Shown in pieces: positions 8,545 through 16,291 of a stretch of 45,125 nt of DNA (positions are counted from its first letter, which is position 1; every line of letters begins with the position of its first letter). The position numbers and the translations under genes were made by a program. Location: assembly GCA_017444165.1 (NCBI GenBank), contig JAFSXH010000154.1, positions 1-45,125 of the forward strand, written 5' to 3'. Below the pieces are notes generated by a model, which saw nothing but the letters and a program-made list of their open reading frames with translations, did no database searches and had not been told where the DNA came from. Source of the stretch: a bacterium. Lineage in GTDB: Bacteria > Vulcanimicrobiota > Xenobia > Xenobiales > Xenobiaceae.

Positions 8545-9121
8545 TAAACGAGAAATTTTTTTCCGCTACAGGGGAGCGATTATGGCTGTAGTGGCTTTAG
8601 TCGTCTTAATAGTGGCTTCTCCCAGCTTAAAGTCTTACTTAGCAGGTTTAATGTTGGGAATATTGGGCGAGTTGATCCGCGTTTGGGCCATTGGTTGGAC
8701 GGGCGAACACACTCGTGCTCAATCTCTGCGCGCACCGTTTTTAGTTACACAAGGTCCTTACAGTTTGGTACGCAACCCTCTGTATTTGGGCAATATTTTA
8801 AATTATTGCGGAGTGTTGCTGGCCGCAATTGGTTCTATGTCTGCGCTGGGAGCTGCTCTGCTTACTTTAAGCAGTGGTTTAATTATTTATGTGGTTTATT
8901 CTGGTTGTATCGCAGTGGAGGAGCAGTTTTTGCAAGAGCATTTTGGCGAGGCTTTCACGGCTTACAAAGATTCTGTGCCTCGTTTATGGCCCCATTGGCG
9001 AGATGTTATCAGCGGCGGGCAGTATGAATTTGCCTGGGAGCGAGTTAAATTTGAAGTCACGACCATATTTTGGTGGTTAGTGAGTTGGTCTGTTTTGCTT
9101 TACAAACTTTTGATGATCTGA
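8534..9121 (+). CDS. Isoprenylcysteine methyltransferase/phospholipid methyltransferase-like membrane protein
   Basis: The 195-residue protein has several membrane segments and the conserved C-terminal signature of the ICMT/PEMT superfamily: GPYSLVRNPLYLGN near residues 74-87, then EEQFLQEHFGEAFTAYKDSVPRLWP in parts near 136-160. In the family these residues bind S-adenosylmethionine at the membrane surface, and bacterial members methylate various lipids or isoprenoid carboxylates. The substrate here is unknown. The start overlaps the end of the lpxB fusion by 11 bases (ATG at 8534, or a second ATG at 8537), so it is translationally coupled to it. The 3' end overlaps the convergent gene on the other strand by 22 bases, leaving no room for a separate terminator. 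Confidence 0.8.
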   Translation: MMSNKREIFFRYRGAIMAVVALVVLIVASPSLKSYLAGLMLGILGELIRVWAIGWTGEHTRAQSLRAPFLVTQGPYSLVRNPLYLGNILNYCGVLLAAIGSMSALGAALLTLSSGLIIYVVYSGCIAVEEQFLQEHFGEAFTAYKDSVPRLWPHWRDVISGGQYEFAWERVKFEVTTIFWWLVSWSVLLYKLLMI

Positions 9122-10224
9122 GCCATACGTTCGGCTCCACCTGGAGGCCCCAGACGTTCCTTGCCAATATTAGCGCGGCGCAATCTATCTTCAGGATTGT
9201 TTATTAAGTTTGCTAAGGCTTCGATTATCTTTTCATCGTTATCTGGAGTAACAATGAGGGCTTCGCCTAAGAGTCCTTTTTGGCGGGTGCGATACCAGCG
9301 GAGATTTTGCGGATCTGCATCGTAGGCTATTACGGGTATACCCCAACCTGCCGCCTGCTCGTGAGCTGTGCCTGCCAAACCCAAAGCGACTTGGCTGTAT
9401 TTGAATACGTCAGCAATATGGCCTTTGATGAAGAATATACGCAGATTATCTTTAGTGTTATTTAATTGGAACCAGTCAGGATAATTCAGAGGTTTTAAAT
9501 TATCTGATCCCACTAATTTTTCTATTTCTATTGAGTGAGCTACGGCTACTAGGGCGCAGATCGGTCGTTCTAACTTTTGGGCAAATTTTTCGGAAAGCTG
9601 GAGAAGGCGGGGCATAACTTCATAAGTAGCTTGACGACTGCCTGGAAAGAGAGCTAGACCGATCTCGCCTGTTTTGAGCGTGAAGTTAATGTTTTGAGGT
9701 ATGAGGCCATCCATCATGGCGTTACCTACCCAAAGGGCTTTTACACCTTTTTGGCGCAAATCCTGAGCTGTGAGCTCATCACGAACTAGAGAGCGTACTT
9801 TTCCAAAACGCAAAATTAGTGATTCTAGATAAGAATAGGCGTGGTGATAATTAGATTTAGCCGTACCAATAAAAATGATAGGTCTAATTCCTGAAATAAT
9901 GCTGAGTACAACTGGCCAAAGATCGCCCACCGCCACAATTTTTGTATATTCATTTCTATTAGAACGCAACCAAAAGATCTGTTTTAAAATTAGTCCCAAG
10001 AGTCCATTTTGTAAATCTTGCCAAAAATTATTTAAGTTCTCTTTTATGAGACCACCACTAGGCATAACTTGACGGGGGCCGCAAAGTGGGGCTAGATCTC
10101 TGTAGGCCTCACCTTGGCCTACTAGTGGCATAACTTCGAGATCTACATCTTGTAAGTTACGAATTATCTGAGCGGCGATGGCATCTTCTCCCGCACCATT
10201 AGAAATAAATAAAATTTTGGACAT
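9100..10224 (-). CDS. Lipid-A-disaccharide synthase-related protein (LpxB-like, cyanobacterial type)
   Basis: The 374-residue protein starts MSKILFISNGAGEDAIAAQI, a signature of the LpxB-related family best known in cyanobacteria. Further family-like stretches are VGDLWPVVL, YIFIGT-like IIFIGTAKSNYHHAYS, LVRDELTAQDLRQKGV, WVGNAMMDGL, LALFPGSRQATYEVMP, GLAGTAHEQAAGWGIPV and GPPGGAERMA at the C-terminus. It has a GT-B fold like LpxB but a different N-terminal motif; its biochemical role is not established. It is the last gene of the minus-strand operon, six bases after the metallophosphoesterase. With the two modules of the 6121-8544 gene, it is the third GT19-like unit within 4 kb. Confidence 0.85.
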   Translation of the reverse strand: MSKILFISNGAGEDAIAAQIIRNLQDVDLEVMPLVGQGEAYRDLAPLCGPRQVMPSGGLIKENLNNFWQDLQNGLLGLILKQIFWLRSNRNEYTKIVAVGDLWPVVLSIISGIRPIIFIGTAKSNYHHAYSYLESLILRFGKVRSLVRDELTAQDLRQKGVKALWVGNAMMDGLIPQNINFTLKTGEIGLALFPGSRQATYEVMPRLLQLSEKFAQKLERPICALVAVAHSIEIEKLVGSDNLKPLNYPDWFQLNNTKDNLRIFFIKGHIADVFKYSQVALGLAGTAHEQAAGWGIPVIAYDADPQNLRWYRTRQKGLLGEALIVTPDNDEKIIEALANLINNPEDRLRRANIGKERLGPPGGAERMAQIIKSL

Positions 10225-10230
10225 AATTTT

Positions 10231-10983
10231 CTAAACCTTAATTAATCGATGGGTGCTCCTCTCTGGATTATCAAAATCATAATCTAAAAGACCCACATAC
10301 TGACCATAACAACCAGTTTGTGTGATATATACCCCTTCTTTTTGGATAGGTTCTGATAAAGCTGTGTGGCTGTGTCCCCCTAAGATCCAAGTTCCTTTAG
10401 GCAGGCGAGGGGCTAACTCTAGATCTCGCTCTAAACCTAAATGGCTTAGGATCAGTATATTTTTGTTTTGGATAAATATCTTTTGTGCTAGTTTAGCTGT
10501 AGTTTCTATTGGATCGAAAAAACGAAATTTAAATATTTTCTCCCAAAAACAGTTATGACGATACTGTACGGGAGTAACTCCGATCAGCGTTAAATTTTCC
10601 ACGTTGATCGCCGCTGTCCAGCGTTTACGGATCTTGTTCTCTCGCCAATCTTGATAAGCGCGATCCACCAAGTTGGTACTGTCATCATTAGGGCATTCAT
10701 TCAGATCTGAGAGATTGCTACAGAGGAGGGGAAAATTTCTCTCTTCTGAGCGTATGTCCAGGACGCGTCGTTGGTAATTAAATTCGCGATTGCCCATAGC
10801 CATAGCTCGGCAACGGAGCTTATTCATTTTGTGTAAAATTGGCTCAGAACGGCGATAAATTGTGTTAGATCCTGCTAGAGCATCTCCACTGTCAACATAA
10901 ATATCTTTATCGGTTATGCTCCTAGTTAGCCAGAGAAGAGCCTCGTTGCAATTGTGCATATCATTAGTGTGATAGATCTGCAT
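10231..10983 (-). CDS. Calcineurin-like metallophosphoesterase (5'-nucleotidase catalytic-domain type) with altered GNHE motif
   Basis: The 250-residue protein shows the metal-binding blocks of the UshA/5'-nucleotidase branch: IYHTNDMHNC near 3-12, VDSGDAL near 30-36, MGNREFNY near 62-69, ILSHLG near 178-183 and GGHSHT near 200-205. There is no signal peptide and no C-terminal nucleotide-binding domain, so it is a cytoplasmic single-domain form, unlike exported UshA. The catalytic block normally reads GNHE; here the His is Arg, which could lower or change activity. It lies two bases downstream of the small membrane protein and six before the LpxB-related gene. A pathway link to lipid A intermediates is possible, because LpxH is also a metallophosphoesterase, but the motifs here are not those of LpxH. 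Confidence 0.8.
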   Translation of the reverse strand: MQIYHTNDMHNCNEALLWLTRSITDKDIYVDSGDALAGSNTIYRRSEPILHKMNKLRCRAMAMGNREFNYQRRVLDIRSEERNFPLLCSNLSDLNECPNDDSTNLVDRAYQDWRENKIRKRWTAAINVENLTLIGVTPVQYRHNCFWEKIFKFRFFDPIETTAKLAQKIFIQNKNILILSHLGLERDLELAPRLPKGTWILGGHSHTALSEPIQKEGVYITQTGCYGQYVGLLDYDFDNPERSTHRLIKV

Positions 10984-10985
10984 AT

Positions 10986-11495
10986 TTATTTTGATTTAAC
11001 CGTCTGGGGAAGATCTTTAGCGATGGAGGGGAAGACGACTGAGGCGTAACCGATTAGCCAGAAAATACCAGCTACTAAAGGTGAACCTATCATGCAACCG
11101 ACTATTAAACCGATAATGCCTATACCCAAACTGGAGAGCATGATGCGCGGTTCTAAGAATATGGAGTAACCGAAAGAACCACCCAATATAGCTCCCACAA
11201 AACCGAAGGCCAACCCTTTGTTAAAGTCGGCAGTGTTAGTCGCCAGAGCCATACTAACTTTGGCTGCCTGCACTAAAGGTGAAGTGGAGTGACCAACATC
11301 AATGACGGAGTTAGCTCCCCACAAAAAACTCATAACCAAACCTAAAAAGGCAAAACCCATTATGGCCAGACGCTTTTGAGCTCCATCATCTTCAGGAGTT
11401 TCTGCGGAATTGTTAGCTACGTCGGTCGCCTCTTTTTGAGGAGCGGGATTGGCCTTTGCTAAACTCTTTTTTTTCTTATTACTGTTATTTGACAT
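10986..11495 (-). CDS. Small membrane protein of unknown function
   Basis: The 169-residue protein begins with a soluble, Lys/Ala/Glu-rich tail of about 45 residues. About four hydrophobic segments follow: near 45-62, 95-112, 118-135 and 138-155, the middle ones rich in Gly (FGFVGAILGGSFGYS, LGIGIIGLIVGCMIG). It has no signal peptide and no motif I recognise. The charged N-terminal tail is probably cytoplasmic. It is packed one base after the LpxD-like gene and two bases before the metallophosphoesterase gene, so it is translated from the same transcript and presumably serves the same envelope-related process. Confidence 0.7.
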   Translation of the reverse strand: MSNNSNKKKKSLAKANPAPQKEATDVANNSAETPEDDGAQKRLAIMGFAFLGLVMSFLWGANSVIDVGHSTSPLVQAAKVSMALATNTADFNKGLAFGFVGAILGGSFGYSIFLEPRIMLSSLGIGIIGLIVGCMIGSPLVAGIFWLIGYASVVFPSIAKDLPQTVKSK

Positions 11496-11496
11496 A

Positions 11497-12456
11497 CTAT
11501 TCAGCCTTTTTTCTTATCTTTTGCCAATACTTTAAGGGAAGAGAACGCTGGGCAATCTTGCGCATATAAGCTTTGTGCATGATCGCGGGTTCCCCCGACC
11601 AGGTATTTTGACCAGCGGGAATATCCCCTTCCACAAGACTGCGGGCCGCTACTGTCGCAAAATCGCCAACTTTGGCCTCAGGTTGGAGCAAATTCTGTCC
11701 TGCCACTATGGATAGATTACCTGTTTGCGAATTCTCCCGCAGACAGGCTTGAGAGATCACTATAGCCAGAGGAGCAATATTTACGCCCTCTTTTATATTT
11801 ATGAGGTTATCTAAACGAGCTCCCGTACCTATTTGACAAGTATCGATCTGACAGCGTGCCCCGATCTCTACGTTGTCTCCTATTGTTGTCTTCGGTCCTA
11901 TATTAGTTAGAGCTCCTATTAAACATTTACGTCCTATTTGACAATCTTTTTTGATGTGTGCTCCAGCCAGAAGGCGGGTCTCCGCTCCTATGTGGCTGTT
12001 AGAGCCTACTTGAGCGTGGGCGTGTATTTCACAATGATCGCCAATATGAGCATCCTTCTCTATAATGGCATAAGGGCCGATGTAAGCGGTAGGTGAGATT
12101 GCAGCTGTAGGATCGACTATCGCCCGAGGATGAATCTGGGCTTCATAACGACGGCGGGGATAGAAGAGATCTAACAGTTGAGCAAAGGCCACGCGGGGAT
12201 TATCAACTGAGATCGTGGGAAATGTTTGTTCTATCTCTGTCAATTTATTAGAGATGACTATGGCAACAAAACCCAATTCTTTAGCTTTTTGATAAACTTC
12301 CAAATTGTCGGCAAAGGTTATAGTGTTGCTCAAATTGTGTCCGCAATTGACGGCATCTATACCAGTAATATCAGAGATCTCTAAATCATTAAACTCTTCG
12401 TTGAGGAGTTTACCAGAGATGTATTTGGCTAAGTCTTGTAATCTTTTTACCACCAT
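11497..12456 (-). CDS. LpxD-like hexapeptide-repeat protein with the N-terminal domain but no catalytic His
   Basis: The 319-residue protein has the two-domain layout of LpxD. Residues 1-105 resemble the uridine-binding N-terminal domain (TITFADN near 45-51, PTISVDNPRVAFAQLLDLFYP at about 80-100 in parts). Residues 106-290 are hexapeptide repeats beginning IHPRAIVDPTAAI. The place of the catalytic His (AHN in LpxD) reads KEG at 222-224, so Glu223 replaces it. The DGFGY/KIPQ insertion of true LpxD is also missing. It is therefore unlikely to be an acyltransferase of the LpxD type; it could act on another substrate or have a structural role. It may complement the short LpxD at 464-1168, which has the His but not the N-terminal domain. 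The start overlaps the upstream TldE-like gene by ten bases. Confidence 0.82.
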   Translation of the reverse strand: MVVKRLQDLAKYISGKLLNEEFNDLEISDITGIDAVNCGHNLSNTITFADNLEVYQKAKELGFVAIVISNKLTEIEQTFPTISVDNPRVAFAQLLDLFYPRRRYEAQIHPRAIVDPTAAISPTAYIGPYAIIEKDAHIGDHCEIHAHAQVGSNSHIGAETRLLAGAHIKKDCQIGRKCLIGALTNIGPKTTIGDNVEIGARCQIDTCQIGTGARLDNLINIKEGVNIAPLAIVISQACLRENSQTGNLSIVAGQNLLQPEAKVGDFATVAARSLVEGDIPAGQNTWSGEPAIMHKAYMRKIAQRSLPLKYWQKIRKKAE

Positions 12457-13769
12457 AATTGAGGATAATCACTCCAATTTTCTGTTGAATCGATAGTAGC
12501 TTCTTCAAAAATTAAATTTTTGGCCGCTAGAGGTACGGTTAAGGTACGTCCGTGCAAAAGCTGGTTGCGTCCTAAGCCGATAAGATCTTTACCTAATATG
12601 TCTTCGTATTTACCTCTGACTATGAACTGGGGAATACGACATATTGGCCGGCCATTTTTAAGAATAAAAGCTGTCTCAGCGCGACGGGCAAACTCACCTT
12701 TGTGCTTTAAATGAGGAGGCAGAGGGGTCAAGCGATCTAAGAAAACTCCGTAACCGACCTTTTCGCAGAGATCTCCAATTGAATATGGGCCTGCTTTGAG
12801 AGAAAGATTTGAGTAGCCAGGGTGAGGAGGAGCCCCCCAAGGACGAACAGCCAGACAAGAAGGGGGTAAATTGTTTAACTTGGCTGCACTCAAGTCGTAA
12901 AAACGATTTGATAATCTTCCATCTTCAATAATTGTCACTGGAACTTTGTTAAGTCCTTCGCCATCGAAAGGAACAGTTCCAAAACCTCCTGGTATTGTGC
13001 CATTGTCTTTGATAGTTATCTCTGGTGAGAGCCACTGTAATCCTTGAAGAGCTTCAGGTGGACAGGCAGAGTTTATGCGGAGTACGTCCATGGCGAAATC
13101 TTCTAAAAGTGAACCGCAAGCGTAATTGCTAAAAACTACGGGCAAAATGTAATTTTCTGGCCAGGCGATCTCTTCAGAAAGTATCGATCTCCAGGCTAAC
13201 AGGCAGAGCAACTCTGAGGGTGAGTGGTTGAGTGATGTTGAGTAGATATTAGCTCCCACAGGTATATCGTCACGAGAATTTAAAGAGAGCAGATGCAAAA
13301 CACGGTTGGCCGATCTCTGGCCCGCCCTGATCGTCAACTTCATTGTGTGTTGCAAGATACGGGCACTTATAGAGAAGCGTTTTTTAGGCAACATTGAAGG
13401 CAACATGAAATCTAACTCTTGCACGAAAGATTGCATTTTGTTTATAGATTCTTCTAATTGGCGGTTCATCTCTTCGCGTGTGCTGGTGTAAGGAGAAGAT
13501 ATGAAGCCTTTTTGTGAAAAAGAACCACTGGGGCCGGAACTTGCACTTTTTATGGCTAAAGTGAGGATCTCATCCTCAGACATTTCACCTTCAGACCAAG
13601 CGTACCCCAACTTGCCATCGATGTTGACTCTCAGACCAATACCCGAACGAAATCTCTGCTCTTCTGGTTTGGCTAAGTTTACCTCAGTATAAACTTCCTC
13701 ATCTATTTCCGCATCTCTGCATATGCCCAGAGTGCGCACGAGCAATTTACTAGCGTAACTGACCATCAC
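12447..13769 (-). CDS. TldE/PmbA-like protein of the TldD/TldE protease family
   Basis: The 440-residue protein has the family N-terminal domain (EQRFRSGIGLRVNIDGKLGY near 36-55 and a Ser-rich segment) and the C-terminal domain with FSNYACGSLLEDFA, PFDGEGLNKVPVTIIEDGRL and RPWGAPPHPGYSNLSL. In E. coli TldD and TldE (PmbA) form a heterodimeric protease that processes modified peptides and degrades unstructured ones; TldD carries the HExxxH zinc site. I see no HExxxH here, so this is the non-catalytic TldE-type partner. No TldD gene is present in the window. The frame starts with GTG at 13769; an ATG directly follows at 13766. Either choice overlaps the upstream stop. Confidence 0.8.
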   Translation of the reverse strand: MMVSYASKLLVRTLGICRDAEIDEEVYTEVNLAKPEEQRFRSGIGLRVNIDGKLGYAWSEGEMSEDEILTLAIKSASSGPSGSFSQKGFISSPYTSTREEMNRQLEESINKMQSFVQELDFMLPSMLPKKRFSISARILQHTMKLTIRAGQRSANRVLHLLSLNSRDDIPVGANIYSTSLNHSPSELLCLLAWRSILSEEIAWPENYILPVVFSNYACGSLLEDFAMDVLRINSACPPEALQGLQWLSPEITIKDNGTIPGGFGTVPFDGEGLNKVPVTIIEDGRLSNRFYDLSAAKLNNLPPSCLAVRPWGAPPHPGYSNLSLKAGPYSIGDLCEKVGYGVFLDRLTPLPPHLKHKGEFARRAETAFILKNGRPICRIPQFIVRGKYEDILGKDLIGLGRNQLLHGRTLTVPLAAKNLIFEEATIDSTENWSDYPQLWW

Positions 13770-14428
13770 TTTTCCTCAGGAGGAGAGATAACTAAAATTT
13801 GCAGAGGTATAAAATCGAACTTTCCTGCAGGGCAACAAGTATTTACATCATGTTCTGCTAAAGAAAACCCGTCTTGTAAATGGACTATCCAAGTATCTTC
13901 TAAATGGATATGCTTATGATAGACAAAGCCATTAATAGAGGCCCATTGTCTAAAAACTTTACGAGCAAATTCGCTGGAAGCTTTGACGGCTATAGTATCT
14001 AATCCCTGGCTTTCAGCTATACTTTGTAAACTCTCCAGTGCCAGAGAAGCTTCTCCTTTTTTAGCCTCAGAGAGATCCAAACCTGGATAGTTATTAAATT
14101 TGATCCTACTCCTAGTTTTTTTATAAACTCCTTGTAAAATAGCCTTTTGTAACTTTGGGTTAGATTGAGAATCGGCTTCTCTAGCTGATGGTAACACTTT
14201 ATAATCTTGCAAAATAACCGTAGATTCTGAATCTAGGTAGCGGCGCAAAGTTCCCTGCAGACCTTTAACCATAAAAGCCACAGGTATACCAGGTGCAAAT
14301 CTTTCCAGAGATACGTTCAACTGGCGACTATTTTTATCATAATCATGAGCCACAAAACGCAACCCTTCACCTGCAAAAGTATTTTGCAGTTTGTCTATGA
14401 TCTCTGTAACAGTGTATACGGGATTCAT
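13766..14428 (-). CDS. Protein of unknown function in the minus-strand operon
   Basis: The 220-residue soluble protein has no signal peptide or membrane segment. Its first 80 residues (VAFMVKGLQGTLRRYLD then VILQDYKVLPS) distantly recall the NifU-like domain, but no CxxC is present, so I do not assign it. A C-terminal region with YHKHIHLEDTWIVHLQDG and a late CCPAGKFDF may form another small domain. It lies seven bases after the TPR protein gene and overlaps the TldE-like gene by four bases (GTGA), so it is co-translated with it. That makes a link to the TldE-like protein the best available clue. Confidence 0.65.
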   Translation of the reverse strand: MNPVYTVTEIIDKLQNTFAGEGLRFVAHDYDKNSRQLNVSLERFAPGIPVAFMVKGLQGTLRRYLDSESTVILQDYKVLPSAREADSQSNPKLQKAILQGVYKKTRSRIKFNNYPGLDLSEAKKGEASLALESLQSIAESQGLDTIAVKASSEFARKVFRQWASINGFVYHKHIHLEDTWIVHLQDGFSLAEHDVNTCCPAGKFDFIPLQILVISPPEEK

Positions 14429-14435
14429 TTACAGT

Positions 14436-15503
14436 TTACTTGTACTCTTCTTTTACAAAAGCTGTACCAGGATCAACCCTAGCAATTTTGTAAAATTCAT
14501 TCCACTCGTTTTCAAGTTTTTTAACTTTCTCTTTAGATACTTCTTTTTTCTTAAATTCTTCTTGAGCCTGTTTTTGGGCTTCGCTCAACAATTTTCCTCT
14601 AGCTGGATTCCAGAACTTAGCTCTAGCTACAGGATCATAGATGTTTTCTGAGTTGCGCAATCTTCCTAATTTCCTGTAAACGGTGTAACCTTTATCCAAA
14701 TAGAAGAGCGATTTGCTGGAAAGTGGATTCCACTTATATGATTGCCAAAGATAAGTTTCTGCGTAATCGAAATAATGTTCTGCAGAGTAATTGTTATCCG
14801 CCTGTCTTCCCAATGATATCTGATTGTAATAATATATACCAACCTGTAATTGAGCTTTTCCACTGGAGAAAAGATATTCAGAATAGATATATACACAACT
14901 CAACGTAATTAAAGTTAAAGGCAGAATGATGAAAACAAATATATTGAAGATACGCATGGGCCAAGTGGCGTTGGTCCAAAGCTTCTCTTTTCTGCTCTTA
15001 CCTACAGATATTCTCTCTTTGGCTGTGTAGTAATCTTGTTTAATAGTGGCCGCAGTTTTAGAAGCTAGAGCGCGAATTTTGGGAGTAAATTTGCCAGAAG
15101 AGGAAATTTTGTAACATATGTCTATGGCGACTTCTGCAAAACCTGCATGACCCAATTCCTCCGCCGTCATAAGCCAATCTTCCGGGTCTGTTTCCTCCAC
15201 ACTTCTGACGCAATTGCCGAAGCGAATGCTGTCATCAACCTCTAGAGCCTTGACAAATTGTATGGCCGCTTTCTCAGGTTCCCCCATAGCTACCGCACAT
15301 ATTCCTAAACCGAAAAGAGCATTAATATCATTGGGAAATCTCTTTAGACTATTTAAGAGATCAAAATTCAATTCGTTAAAACGTTGCTCTTTAAATAACT
15401 GTAACTGTTCATCTGTAAATATCTCTGACAAAGACGCAGTTGTTTTGTCAACTACGGGAGGTTGTACCTGTATAGTATTTTGGGGAGGAAGGTTGAGGCT
15501 CAA
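14436..15503 (-). CDS. TPR-containing single-pass membrane protein
   Basis: The 355-residue protein starts with TTG at 15503, with TGGAG about a dozen bases upstream. Residues about 40-95 contain at least one TPR-like helix pair (INALFGLGICAVAMGEPEKA, then FVKALEVDDS). A hydrophobic segment near 188-208 (FNIFVFIILPLTLITLSCVY) is a likely transmembrane helix, preceded by basic residues, so the N-terminal TPR part should face the cytoplasm. The C-terminal part again looks helical with Tyr/Trp-rich stretches (YFDYAETYLWQSYKWNP) and ends in a charged coiled segment. It is the first gene of the minus-strand operon and diverges from lptC; the 108 bases between them must hold both promoters, but I could not define either. 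Function unknown, probably a scaffold. Confidence 0.7.
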   Translation of the reverse strand: MSLNLPPQNTIQVQPPVVDKTTASLSEIFTDEQLQLFKEQRFNELNFDLLNSLKRFPNDINALFGLGICAVAMGEPEKAAIQFVKALEVDDSIRFGNCVRSVEETDPEDWLMTAEELGHAGFAEVAIDICYKISSSGKFTPKIRALASKTAATIKQDYYTAKERISVGKSRKEKLWTNATWPMRIFNIFVFIILPLTLITLSCVYIYSEYLFSSGKAQLQVGIYYYNQISLGRQADNNYSAEHYFDYAETYLWQSYKWNPLSSKSLFYLDKGYTVYRKLGRLRNSENIYDPVARAKFWNPARGKLLSEAQKQAQEEFKKKEVSKEKVKKLENEWNEFYKIARVDPGTAFVKEEYK

Positions 15504-15611
15504 TTTTTATTCGCTCCAGGTAAAATGGAAAGCACCCGCTTTGACATTAGATAGTTATACCCTTCTTAGCTGAAATAGAGGAAAACTAAGCACTCTTAAA
15601 AATAAAAAATC

Positions 15612-16286
15612 ATGTGCGTATCGTTCAGAAAATGTTGGGAATTGTCAAAAATTTTAGGATTAATATTTATCTTTTTGTCCTTAGAAGGATGTCCCCAGAT
15701 AAAAGATGACAAGACAAAAATGGAAGAGCAAGAGAGGGCAGAAAAAGAGAGAGTTTCTGTAGAGAGTGATTCCACTAGAGTGGAAGATAAGATTAATGAT
15801 GTTGTCACTAAAGTTGAAGAAGTTAAAGACTCTCTTCAAAGCAATTACGGAAAACAGGAAGTAAATTCTCTTTCTCTCAGTGCCAAAGGGGACACTCCCT
15901 GGGACTTAAAAGCGGACAAAATTGATTATGATGACAATTCTAAACGAGCCAGGGCTTCAAAAATAGTTTGGAATTTATTGGATAAAGATGGTAATTCGCT
16001 TTTAGAACTTAGCGGCGATGCAGCTGTAGTCAACGTGCCTACCCAGGGAATAGCTTTCGAAGGGCCAGTGCAGGCAAAGGGAGCGCACGGAGAGGAAATT
16101 ACCTGTCAAAAACTAGTTTGGGATAGTAAAAATCGCCAATTGCATGGCTCTAACGGTGTAAGAGTCGTCAGAGAAGGCTCAATTATGACAGGAAGAGAGA
16201 TGATCGCCTCTCCAGATCTCAAACGCGTGGAAGTCAAGGGGGATGTGCGTGTTTCTTTTACGGCTAATCCTCTGAAAAGTGAGTAA
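15612..16286 (+). CDS. lptC: LptC-like LPS export lipoprotein
   Basis: The N-terminus has a hydrophobic segment ending in the lipobox LEGC, so this version is lipid-anchored instead of having the usual uncleaved LptC helix. A charged linker of about 65 residues follows. Residues about 95-224 form a beta-jellyroll-like LptC domain: DTPWDLKADKIDYDDNSKRA, then SLLELSGDAAVVNVPTQGI, FEGPVQAKGAHGEEITCQKL, and REGSIMTGREMIASPDLKRV near the end. LptC passes lipid A/LPS from the LptBFG extractor to the periplasmic bridge. The ATG at 15612 lacks a clear ribosome binding site; a TTG at 15642 would give a more compact 16-residue lipoprotein signal. It is followed by lptB after five bases. Confidence 0.85.
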   Translation: MCVSFRKCWELSKILGLIFIFLSLEGCPQIKDDKTKMEEQERAEKERVSVESDSTRVEDKINDVVTKVEEVKDSLQSNYGKQEVNSLSLSAKGDTPWDLKADKIDYDDNSKRARASKIVWNLLDKDGNSLLELSGDAAVVNVPTQGIAFEGPVQAKGAHGEEITCQKLVWDSKNRQLHGSNGVRVVREGSIMTGREMIASPDLKRVEVKGDVRVSFTANPLKSE

Positions 16287-16291
16287 TATTT

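Noticed and set aside
13766..14428. NifU-like domain in the unknown protein of the minus-strand operon
   Set aside because: Only a short stretch is similar in style and the CxxC of NifU is missing.
15541..15569. Promoter for lptC starting with TTGACA at 15541
   Set aside because: No acceptable -10 box at 16-18 bases spacing; the hexamer alone is not enough.
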